From positions 1 through 41,433 of the forward strand of contig JANWWR010000166.1 in NCBI GenBank assembly GCA_025055835.1: 41,433 nucleotides of DNA. The letters run 5' to 3'. Below, piece by piece: positions 1-6,940 of the stretch. The position numbers and the translations under genes are program-made. Positions within the stretch are counted from its first letter, which is position 1; each line of letters opens with the position of its first letter. The DNA is from Gemmatales bacterium. Its GTDB lineage: Bacteria; Planctomycetota; Planctomycetia; Gemmatales; HRBIN36. The notes under the pieces were generated by a model. That model did not search any database and was not told the DNA's origin. It was given only the letters and a program-made list of their open reading frames with translations.

Positions 1-124
1 TGTCGAGGAAGAGGCGGGCGGCCCGAGCCATCTTCGCCCCGGACGGCTCCTCCTGAACCACCAGGGCGACCGACCCGACGACAAGCAGACAGACCACAGC
101 CAACAGGTGACGACCCAGCCGCAT
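1..124 (-). CDS. 5' end of a secreted protein, possibly DUF3500 family (truncated by window edge)
   Basis: Only the first 41 codons are inside the window. The ATG (124-122) is preceded by a perfect GGAGGA Shine-Dalgarno (minus-strand reading of 131-136) at a spacing of 6 bases, so the gene and start are well supported. The N-terminus is a textbook signal peptide: MRLGRHLL, then a run of Val/Leu/Ala. The mature start reads QEEPSGAKMARAARLFLD. A short helix of the type 'MARAARxFLxSL' is what I would expect at the start of DUF3500 proteins, which are exported and of unknown function, but this is a weak inference from a few residues. It diverges from the ATP-grasp/mch pair with only 81 bases between starts, so the two promoters must lie close together. 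Confidence 0.7.
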   Translation of the reverse strand, partial: MRLGRHLLAVVCLLVVGSVALVVQEEPSGAKMARAARLFLD

Positions 125-205
125 GAGCTTTCCTCCGGGGAAATTCCTCACCTAACCTTGTAGCATGGCGTAACCTGCTTTGCAATCGACTCATGGACAG
201 GCGAA

Positions 206-1321
206 ATGCAAGAGGAGCGGACGGTCATCCTCGTCGGGGCGAGTGTGCGGGCGGCGGCGTTTTCCGCGATGCGGCGGGGCGGGCAGCCCTGGTGCTTGGA
301 CCTCTTCGGCGATGCCGATTTGCGTCGGCTGTGTCCCGTCCGCGTCGTTCCGCGGCATCTTTATCCCCAGGGAATACCGCAGATGGTGGCCGACTTGGCT
401 CCCCTAGGCACCGTGCAGTACACCGGGGGACTGGAGAATCATCCCCGAATTGTTGCACGGCTGGCTCGGCTCCGATCCTTATGGGGCAACGGTCCGGACA
501 CGCTGCGGGCAGTTCGCCATCCCGGACGGCTGGCGGAGGTCTTGGGTGAAAATGTTGCGCCGCTGACGTTCAACTTGACCGACGTCCCCCGCGATGGCTC
601 GTGGCTGGCTAAGCCGATCCGCGGCTGCGGCGGCAAAGGCATCGAGCCGGTCACGGCAAGCACCCAGCCCCGGCAAGGGTGGTACTATCAACAGTTTCAG
701 CCAGGGAAAAGCGTCTCCGTGGTCTATTTGGCCGACGCTCCCAACGGCTGCCGACTGCTCGGAGCGACATGGCAGCTGGTCGGCGAATCGTGGCTTCATG
801 CGAAGCCGTTCGCCTACTGCGGCAGCTTGGGGCCGATGAGGCTGAATGGCGAACAGGTAGAGAAGCTGCTCGAAATCGGTCGGCGGCTGCATCAGTCCTT
901 CACAATGGTCGGCTATTTCGGCGTGGATGCGATCGTGCTTCCCGATGGCCGTTTTCGGGTCGTCGAAGTCAATCCCCGCTTCACCGCCTCCGTCGAAGTC
1001 ATCGAATATGCTCAGCAGCTGAGGTTGGCCTCCCGTGAGCAGAACACCTGCCTGGGCAAGGCGATTCTATTCGCATCAAAATCGCTCCAATTCCCGGAGC
1101 AAGGCCCGTGGATGGACGTATTGGCCAAGCCGCCTGCGATCGAGGAACCTCCCGAGTATGCCGACATTCCCATGCCCGGCACCATGATCGGCCCCGGCCA
1201 GCCGATTCTGACCCTCTTCGCCAAGGGTGATTCTGAGGAACATTGTCGGCGGGAACTGCGACGCAAGGCGGAGATGCTTGACCGCTGGCTGTACGACGGC
1301 AAAATGCTGGAGCGGCTCTGA
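206..1321 (+). CDS. ATP-grasp domain ligase next to mch
   Basis: A 371-residue protein with an ATP-grasp fold. The N-terminal third (VILVGASVRAAAFSA) resembles the pre-ATP-grasp Rossmann-like domain. Near residues 133-149 the segment WLAKPIRGCGGKGI is the Gly-rich nucleotide-binding loop with its Lys. GVDAIVL and VVEVNPRFTASVE carry the Glu/Asn pair that binds Mg-ATP in this superfamily. Such enzymes join a carboxylate to an amine or thiol through an acyl-phosphate. The next gene, 34 bases downstream on the same strand, is mch, so I infer a role in making or modifying a C1 carrier (for example glutamylation of tetrahydromethanopterin or methanofuran). ATP-grasp genes are known in H4MPT gene clusters of methylotrophs, but the substrate cannot be read from sequence. 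The start is the first ATG after the divergent promoter region; its ribosome-binding site is weak. Confidence 0.85.
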   Translation: MQEERTVILVGASVRAAAFSAMRRGGQPWCLDLFGDADLRRLCPVRVVPRHLYPQGIPQMVADLAPLGTVQYTGGLENHPRIVARLARLRSLWGNGPDTLRAVRHPGRLAEVLGENVAPLTFNLTDVPRDGSWLAKPIRGCGGKGIEPVTASTQPRQGWYYQQFQPGKSVSVVYLADAPNGCRLLGATWQLVGESWLHAKPFAYCGSLGPMRLNGEQVEKLLEIGRRLHQSFTMVGYFGVDAIVLPDGRFRVVEVNPRFTASVEVIEYAQQLRLASREQNTCLGKAILFASKSLQFPEQGPWMDVLAKPPAIEEPPEYADIPMPGTMIGPGQPILTLFAKGDSEEHCRRELRRKAEMLDRWLYDGKMLERL

Positions 1322-1355
1322 GAAACAGCAACCAGGGGACCGAGTACAGTGACAT

Positions 1356-2309
1356 ATGGCTGACATCAAACTGAATGACAAGGCCAAGCGAATCGCGGAC
1401 CACTTGGCAGCACTGGGGGGCAGCTTGCGGATTGAGGTCAAGCACCTTGCCAACGGCACGCGGATCCTCGATTGCGGCGTGGTCAGCGAAGGCGGCCTCC
1501 AGGCGGGCATCGGACTGGCAAAGCTGTGCACCTCCGGACTGGCGGAAATCGAACTCGTACCGGGCAAGCTCGGCGACATCGAATGGCCCTTCGTGCAGGT
1601 ACACACGGATTGGCCGGTCGCTGCTTGCATGGCCTCCCAATACGCCGGCTGGCAGATCAGCGTCGGCAAATACTTCGCCATGGGATCGGGACCCATGCGA
1701 GCGGCTTACGGCAAGGAAGAACTCTTCGACCGCATCGGCTATCGGGAACATGCCTCCCATGTCATCGGCGTTCTGGAATCCCGCAAGCTGCCCAGCGAGG
1801 AAGTCTCTGAATACCTGGCCGGGAAGCTCGATCTGGAACCTTCGCAGATCACCTTGGCTGTCGCCCCGGCTTCCAGCCTGGCGGGCACGGTGCAGGTCGT
1901 GGCCCGTTCCGTGGAAACTGCCTTGCACAAGCTTCACGATCTCGGCTTCGATCTCGGCCAGGTCGTGTCGGGCTACGGCACGGCCCCGCTGCCTCCGACG
2001 GCGGCGGATGAGGTCGAGGCCATCGGCCGCACCAACGATGCGATCCTGTACGGCGGCCACGTCGTTTTGTGGGTGCGTTCGTCGGATGAAAGATTGAAGG
2101 AAATCGGTCCGAGGGTGCCGTCGTGCTCTTCGTCGGACTACGGAGCACCGTTTTCCGCGATCTTCGAGCGCTACCACCGGGACTTCTACAAGATGGACCC
2201 CCACCTGTTCAGCCCGGCGGCGGTGACGTTTGTAAACCTGACCACGGGCCGACGCCATCGCTTCGGAGCGACCGATCACGGCATCCTGATGCACTCGTTC
2301 GGCAGCTAG
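1356..2309 (+). CDS. mch: Methenyltetrahydromethanopterin cyclohydrolase
   Basis: Mch (317 aa, the usual family length) interconverts methenyl-H4MPT and formyl-H4MPT in the cytoplasmic C1 pathway that oxidises formaldehyde in methylotrophs and planctomycetes and reduces CO2 in methanogens. Recognisable family blocks are DCGVVSEGGLQAGIGLAKLC, VQVHTDWPVAACMASQYAGW, KYFAMGSGPMRA, the GYGTAPLPP loop, RTNDAILYGG and SSDYGAPFSAIFERY near the C-terminus. The protein has no export signal. It follows the ATP-grasp gene by 34 bases and is probably cotranscribed with it. It converges on apt with 33 bases between stop codons. Other genes of the pathway (fae, fhc, mtd) are not in this window, fitting the scattered arrangement known for planctomycetes. 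Confidence 0.96.
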   Translation: MADIKLNDKAKRIADHLAALGGSLRIEVKHLANGTRILDCGVVSEGGLQAGIGLAKLCTSGLAEIELVPGKLGDIEWPFVQVHTDWPVAACMASQYAGWQISVGKYFAMGSGPMRAAYGKEELFDRIGYREHASHVIGVLESRKLPSEEVSEYLAGKLDLEPSQITLAVAPASSLAGTVQVVARSVETALHKLHDLGFDLGQVVSGYGTAPLPPTAADEVEAIGRTNDAILYGGHVVLWVRSSDERLKEIGPRVPSCSSSDYGAPFSAIFERYHRDFYKMDPHLFSPAAVTFVNLTTGRRHRFGATDHGILMHSFGS

Positions 2310-2342
2310 TCGGACTTGCGTGGATCGTGTGACAGCAAAGTG

Positions 2343-2858
2343 TCAATCATAGCGGATCAGGCTGAAAACTTCGTAATCCCGAAGACGTTCCCGACCCTTG
2401 AGGAAGCCGAGTTCCAGGAGAAAGGCGCAGGCGAGCACCTGCCCCCCGGCCTTCTCAACGAGTCGGCAACCAGCGTGCATTGTGCCGCCGGTGGCCAGCA
2501 CGTCGTCCACCAGGAGGATGCGGGCATGGGGTTTGATACTGTCGATGTGGACCTGCAACTCCGCCTGACCGTACTCCAGCTCGTAGGCGAAATTGAAGGT
2601 CCGATAGGGCAGCTTGCCGGGCTTGCGGAGCGGAATCAGCGGCCGTTCCAGAAGGTAGGCCATCGGGGCAGCGAAGAGGAAGCCTCGGGCCTCGGCAGCG
2701 GCGACAGCATCCACGGGCCGATCCCGAAAATGCTCGACCAGCCGATGGATGCTCTCGCGGAATGCCGGAGGATGGGCCAGCAGCGGCGTGATGTCCTTGA
2801 ACAGGATGCCGGGCTTGGGGAAATCGGGAACGTCGCGGATGAAACTGGCCAGGTCCAT
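2343..2858 (-). CDS. apt: Adenine phosphoribosyltransferase
   Basis: Apt converts adenine and PRPP to AMP in purine salvage. The 171-residue form starting MDLASFIRDVPDFPKPGI matches the usual length; the in-frame upstream ATG at 2948 would add 30 unusual residues, so I chose the internal start. Visible signatures are FKDITPLL, the flexible-loop region with AAAEARGFLFAAPMAYLL, the KPGKLPYRTFNFAYELEYG segment, and the PRPP-binding motif ILLVDDVLATGGTM. It is convergent with mch and divergent from the GNAT gene, with about 90 bases between start codons. There is no strong Shine-Dalgarno before this ATG. Confidence 0.96.
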   Translation of the reverse strand: MDLASFIRDVPDFPKPGILFKDITPLLAHPPAFRESIHRLVEHFRDRPVDAVAAAEARGFLFAAPMAYLLERPLIPLRKPGKLPYRTFNFAYELEYGQAELQVHIDSIKPHARILLVDDVLATGGTMHAGCRLVEKAGGQVLACAFLLELGFLKGRERLRDYEVFSLIRYD

Positions 2859-2950
2859 TGCTAGATTCACCGGAAGGTTGTATGGGTCCGAGCGACATCG
2901 CTCGGCGTGTCCGATCAGCTTACTATTCCATCGAGGGATTTGCGACAACC

Positions 2951-3415
2951 ATGCAGCTTGCCATCCGCCACGCCACGCCTGCTGACCACGGCATCGTCGT
3001 TGCCTTCAATCTGGCCTTGGCCGAGGAATCCGAGGGTAAGCGGCTGGATCGTTCCGCGGTCGAGGTCGGCGTCGCGGCTGTGCTTCAGGATCCCGCCAAG
3101 GGCGTGTACTACCTGGCCGAGAGCGAACGGGGTGTTGTCGGCCAGACCATGATTACCTACGAATGGAGCGATTGGCGGAACGGATGGTTCTGGTGGATTC
3201 AAAGCGTTTACGTAGTGCCGTCGGCCCGGCGGCAGGGCGTGTTCCGACGACTCTATCGGCACATCGAAGACGAGGCCCGATCCCGTCCCGACGTCATCGG
3301 CCTGCGGTTGTACTACGAGGTCAACAACTTGCCCGCGATCCATACCTACCAGGCCCTCGGTTTCATGCCGACGAGCTACGGCGTCCTGGAAATCTACCCG
3401 CTCCGCAAAGCTTGA
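2951..3415 (+). CDS. GNAT-family N-acetyltransferase
   Basis: A 154-residue GCN5-related acetyltransferase that would transfer an acetyl group from acetyl-CoA to an unknown amine. It opens with MQLAIRHATPADHGIVVAFN, the usual strand-helix start of the fold. The central strand ends in VYVVPSARRQGVFRRLYRHI, where the R-x-x-G loop binds the CoA pyrophosphate, and the C-terminal motif YYEVNNLPAIHTYQALGF is typical of small GNATs. The start at 2951 places a GAGGG site about a dozen bases upstream. The same frame is open back to 2858, but those extra residues do not look like GNAT sequence and would overlap the apt start. Confidence 0.9.
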   Translation: MQLAIRHATPADHGIVVAFNLALAEESEGKRLDRSAVEVGVAAVLQDPAKGVYYLAESERGVVGQTMITYEWSDWRNGWFWWIQSVYVVPSARRQGVFRRLYRHIEDEARSRPDVIGLRLYYEVNNLPAIHTYQALGFMPTSYGVLEIYPLRKA

Positions 3416-3536
3416 CATGAAAAACCTCTGAGCCAAGGCGATTTTGCTTGATGCACCGAAACCGGCCCGAGAAGATGAACGCATCGAAGCGATGTCATTC
3501 ATGGCATTCCCGTGCTTTCCGTGAGGACCACCGACG

Positions 3537-5327
3537 ATGACTCGCCAAGGGAATCCGATCTATTCGCGAGGGCGGATTTCGATCCTGAATCGCGGCCTGC
3601 TGGCCGTTCTTGCGGCCACAGTCCTTTGTCTGCTGGCCGTGCCGCCGTTGCCGGCTGATCCGCAAGGTTCCGCCGAAGCAACAGCGTTGGCGATTGATCG
3701 CAAGATCATCGAGGAGGCAAAAAACGGCTCCGAGATCATGGCCAACCTGACCTATCTGTGCGACGTCATCGGGCCGCGTCTGACGGGCTCCGCCAATCTC
3801 AAACGGGCCAACGATTGGGCCGCGGAGAAGATGCGCAGCTACGGGTTGTCCAATGTTCGCCTGGAACCGTGGGAACTGCCGATGGGTTGGGAACGCGGCA
3901 CCGCCTATGCCCGCATCATTGAACCCGACAACGGCAAAGTGCTCAACGTCGCCGCGATGGGCTGGACGCCGGGAACCAATGGCCGGATCGTCGGCGACGT
4001 CGTGGTCGTCAACGCTCGGAATCCGGAAGACCTCAAGAAGTACGAGGGCAAATTGAAAAACGCCATCGTGCTCCGGGGGCCGCCAGCCAACGTCCGACCG
4101 ATCACTGATCTGAGTTTTGCGGTGCCCGGCGAGCGACCCGCTCCGACGCCGAACCGCCCCGAGAACCCTGACCCGGCTCCCGAACGGAGAAATCCCAATC
4201 CACCGCCCGCAGGTCAGCCGCGGCAGGCCGAGGAGCGAAGCCAGCCGGATCGGCCTGCCAATCCGAATCCGCCTCGTGATCCCGGCCAGCCTCCGGAGCG
4301 GACCAACCCCAACCAACCCCCTGCGGGTCAGCCTCGCCCCTTCGATACCCGAGCAGCCGGCGAGGCGATGCGATTCCGCCGCGAAATGGCTGAGTTTTTC
4401 CGCAAGGAAGGCGTCGCTGCTCTGCTCCAGGACGCGGGCAAACCTCACGGCCTGATGAGCATGACCGGGAGTTGGGGCGGTCGGGATCGGGCTTCCGCGG
4501 CCGATCCCCTGCCGACGCTGTTCGTCGCCCATGAACACTACGCCTTGCTGTATCGCCTGGCGACGCGCCCCGAACCAGCCGTGACCCGCCTGGAATTGGA
4601 AGTCACCAACAAATTCCATCCAGGCCCGATTCCGGTGTACAACACGATCGGCGAAATCCCCGGCTGCGAGAAGCCCGACGAGTTCGTCATCGTCGGCGCA
4701 CACCTGGACTCCTGGGACTTGGGCCAGGGAGCGACCGACAACGGCACCGGCTCCTGCGTGGTTCTGGAAACCGCCCGCATCCTGATGAAGGCCGGTATCA
4801 AGCCCAAGCGGACTATCCGCTTCATCCTCTACAGCGGTGAAGAACAGGGCCTCCACGGCTCGCGGGCCTATTGCAATCTGCACAAGGACGAACTTCCAAA
4901 GACTTCCGCGGCGTTGAATCACGACACCGGCACGGGCCGGGTCACCGCCATCTACCTCCAGGGCCGGGAAGTCCTGAAACCGATCATGGAGCGGGAACTG
5001 GTTTCGCTCAAGGAACTGGGGGTGAATGAAATCTCGACCCGGTCGATGGGTGGCTCGGACCATCTGTCGTTTGAAAGCGCCGGGGTTCCGGGCTTCATGT
5101 TCCGACAGGATCCGGTCGAGTATCGCCTCACCCACCATTCCCAGAGCGACACGCTGGACAAGGCCCGGGAAGCCGATTTGATTCAAGGCGCGCAGGTCAT
5201 GGCGATCATGGCTGTGCGGATTGCGAATCTGGACGACCTGTTGCCGCGGGAGAAGCGTGCTCCGGCCACGACGGCCAACCCGGCCGCGGAACGACAGCCG
5301 CAAAGCGGCGACGCTCAGAAGCCGTGA
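3537..5327 (+). CDS. Secreted M28-family zinc aminopeptidase with PA domain
   Basis: A 596-residue exported metallopeptidase. After an arginine-containing N-terminus comes a hydrophobic signal segment (GLLAVLAATVLCLLAVPPLPA). A protease-associated domain follows (about residues 130-320), and then the M28 catalytic domain with all di-zinc ligands in order: VGAHLDSWD (His, Asp), GATDNGTG (bridging Asp), YSGEEQGLHGSRAY (catalytic Glu and ligand Glu), NHDTGTG (Asp) and THHSQSDTLD (His). SDHLSFESAGVPGFMF is the usual C-terminal block. It should release N-terminal residues from peptides in the periplasm or outside. About 65 residues rich in Pro, Asn, Arg and Gln interrupt the PA domain (near residues 200-265) and contain PPAGQPR twice, suggesting an internal duplication. 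A GAGGA site at 3523-3527 supports the start. Confidence 0.93.
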   Translation: MTRQGNPIYSRGRISILNRGLLAVLAATVLCLLAVPPLPADPQGSAEATALAIDRKIIEEAKNGSEIMANLTYLCDVIGPRLTGSANLKRANDWAAEKMRSYGLSNVRLEPWELPMGWERGTAYARIIEPDNGKVLNVAAMGWTPGTNGRIVGDVVVVNARNPEDLKKYEGKLKNAIVLRGPPANVRPITDLSFAVPGERPAPTPNRPENPDPAPERRNPNPPPAGQPRQAEERSQPDRPANPNPPRDPGQPPERTNPNQPPAGQPRPFDTRAAGEAMRFRREMAEFFRKEGVAALLQDAGKPHGLMSMTGSWGGRDRASAADPLPTLFVAHEHYALLYRLATRPEPAVTRLELEVTNKFHPGPIPVYNTIGEIPGCEKPDEFVIVGAHLDSWDLGQGATDNGTGSCVVLETARILMKAGIKPKRTIRFILYSGEEQGLHGSRAYCNLHKDELPKTSAALNHDTGTGRVTAIYLQGREVLKPIMERELVSLKELGVNEISTRSMGGSDHLSFESAGVPGFMFRQDPVEYRLTHHSQSDTLDKAREADLIQGAQVMAIMAVRIANLDDLLPREKRAPATTANPAAERQPQSGDAQKP

Positions 5328-5399
5328 CGGCTCAGAAATGCCGTTTGGGTTGTCACCACAAAAAACGTCGAGCCGATGGGTCGGGATACCAGGTCCGGC

Positions 5400-6107
5400 T
5401 CATCGGCTCTTGGCTTTGGCGGCGGTGCTGCGGGCCTTCGAGGTTGCGTTGGCCTTGGCCGTCGGACAGACATCCCGCACCGGGCAGGCCGGGCAGTTGG
5501 GGCTGGTTTCGTGGCAGTAATCGTGGGCTACGGTCGTCAAGGCCTCGCAGAAATGGACGCCCTTGGCCTTCGGGACGAGATGTTCGAGACTGGTGCGGGC
5601 CGCCTCGTCGTAGTCGCCGGGGATCAGTTCCAGACGCCGCAGGACGCGAGCCATGGGCTGATCGACGGGAAGGGCATGGCCGCCCAAGGCCGTCTGCATG
5701 GCGTAGGCCACGGCGAAGGGGTTGACCCCCTGGAACCGCTGCAACTGTTTCTCCGCCATTTTCAGGCCCTTCTTGTGGAGCGATTCCAGATCGAACGAGT
5801 AGGTCGTCTCAAAAACTTCTTGCAGGAAGTTGATGATGCGGGAGGCGCGGTCGTCGGGATCGGGAAGGTCCGCAAGCACGTCGGCGACTTCCCGGACCAT
5901 GCTGACGCGGATCTCGTTCCAATCGAAGAAGCTCGTCTGCAACGCCCGAAAGGCCTGCTCGGCCTTGGCTGAGGTCGTGCCTTCGCGGAGGATGCCGAGG
6001 ATGACCTGCTCCAGGACAGGGCGCGTGCCGCTGTCGCCTTGCCCGTTGCTTTTGACAGCGCTAAGCAGCCGGTTGAGGATTCGCGTCTTCTGCGTGCCGT
6101 TGGCCAT
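5400..6107 (-). CDS. Endonuclease III-like HhH protein with 4Fe-4S cluster, catalytic Lys missing
   Basis: A 235-residue member of the HhH-GPD DNA glycosylase superfamily. The C-terminus has the iron-sulfur loop C198-x6-C205-x2-C208-x5-C214, identical in spacing to Nth and MutY. The helix-hairpin-helix reads RFQGVNPFAVAYAM, and the conserved aspartate is D149 in PVDQPMARVL. Aligned without gaps to E. coli Nth (LPGVGRKTA...VDTH), the catalytic Lys120 position is Phe131, so lyase chemistry of the Nth type is not expected. It could be a monofunctional glycosylase, a structure-specific DNA binder, or act on another lesion. A lysine/alanine-rich tail (about 20 residues) follows the cluster. An AAGGA site lies upstream of the ATG. 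It is the last gene of the infB-DUF503-rbfA run (48 bases after rbfA). Confidence 0.88.
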   Translation of the reverse strand: MANGTQKTRILNRLLSAVKSNGQGDSGTRPVLEQVILGILREGTTSAKAEQAFRALQTSFFDWNEIRVSMVREVADVLADLPDPDDRASRIINFLQEVFETTYSFDLESLHKKGLKMAEKQLQRFQGVNPFAVAYAMQTALGGHALPVDQPMARVLRRLELIPGDYDEAARTSLEHLVPKAKGVHFCEALTTVAHDYCHETSPNCPACPVRDVCPTAKANATSKARSTAAKAKSR

Positions 6108-6155
6108 AGGACTCTTCCTTAAGTATGCGCCATGAATCCCGCTGAAGCCGCCGCG

Positions 6156-6587
6156 TCAGCCTTCGCCCGGTCCCTCTCCGGCCGGGCTGGGGCGGTCCGC
6201 CGCTTCCGCCGTCTCCTCCGCTTGGGAACTTTCCGCGGCTGAACCGGCGGCTTTGGCCTCGTTGAGGAGGCGGGTCACTTCCAGACTGTTCTTGACTCCC
6301 TTGTCAATCACAAACTGGACGGTGGGAGTGTAGCGGATTTGCAGACGGTCGCCGATCTTCCGCTGCACGAAGCCGGTCGCCTGCCGCAAGCCGTGCAACA
6401 CCAGATTCTGCTCCTTGGGCGTGCCCATAATGGACACATACACCTTGGCGTGCTGGAGGTCCGGCGAGATTTCCGCACGGGTCACGGTCACGTTCTTGAC
6501 CCGCGGATCGTTGAGCTTGAACAGGATGGTCTCGCTGGCCACCTCACGGATTGCTTCGGCGATGCGAGCCAGACGGTAAGGTTTCAT
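6156..6587 (-). CDS. rbfA: Ribosome-binding factor A
   Basis: RbfA helps mature the 30S subunit by binding near the 5' end of 16S rRNA, notably in the cold. The 143-residue product starts MKPYRLARIAEAIREVASE and shows the KH-like core: VTVTRAEISPDLQHAKVYVS, the LRQATGFVQRKIGDRLQIR helix and TPTVQFVIDKGV. The frame stays open upstream to 6695, but the family alignment begins at MKPYR, so I use 6587. The C-terminal tail (about 30 residues of Ala, Glu, Ser, Pro and Gly) is a low-complexity extension. It sits between the DUF503 gene and the endonuclease III-like gene, within the common bacterial infB-ylxP-rbfA order. Confidence 0.95.
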   Translation of the reverse strand: MKPYRLARIAEAIREVASETILFKLNDPRVKNVTVTRAEISPDLQHAKVYVSIMGTPKEQNLVLHGLRQATGFVQRKIGDRLQIRYTPTVQFVIDKGVKNSLEVTRLLNEAKAAGSAAESSQAEETAEAADRPSPAGEGPGEG

Positions 6588-6649
6588 ACACGCAACAGGG
6601 GGCGAAATTCCGCCCGGAGGGCGGGGAACGGCCCCGCTTCCGAAGCGGA

Positions 6650-6928
6650 TCAGGTTTCGATTTCGTAATCTACAAGCTCGGCCACGGGATGGCATCGCAG
6701 GGCCTCGACCACCTGGCTGAGGGCCTTGCGAAGATGCTGCGTCTCGTTGGACACCATGGCCATTCCCAGCACCGCAATCTGGCGGTTGTCCTGCTCATCG
6801 ACTTCCGCCACCGACAGGTTGAAATGGTTCCGCAGCTTGTCCTTGATGCTGCTGACCACCTGCCGTTTGTCCTTGAGCGTCCGGGCCTCGCGCAGCACCA
6901 GACGCACCCGCAGTGAGCCGATGAGCAT
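6650..6928 (-). CDS. DUF503 (YlxP-like) protein
   Basis: A 92-residue protein with a clear DUF503 pattern: MLIGSLRVRLVL, the basic segment LKDKRQVVSSIKDKLRNHF, NLSVAEVDEQDNRQIAVLGM and a C-terminal helix before YEIE. The family is encoded between infB and rbfA in many bacteria (YlxP in Bacillus) and is thought to take part in ribosome maturation, though its biochemistry is poorly defined. Here it starts 12 bases after the infB stop, which implies cotranscription and possibly translational coupling. The full family length is present. Confidence 0.93.
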   Translation of the reverse strand: MLIGSLRVRLVLREARTLKDKRQVVSSIKDKLRNHFNLSVAEVDEQDNRQIAVLGMAMVSNETQHLRKALSQVVEALRCHPVAELVDYEIET

Positions 6929-6940
6929 GACCTTGCACGT

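Noticed and set aside
999..2294. Long open frame on the minus strand opposite mch
   Set aside because: It has no recognisable domain, no sensible start and overlaps the unmistakable Mch protein. Long antisense frames are expected in GC-rich codons.
3495..5303. 602-codon minus-strand frame opposite the M28 peptidase
   Set aside because: Composition is Arg/His/Gly-rich with no family pattern; the plus strand has all M28 zinc ligands.
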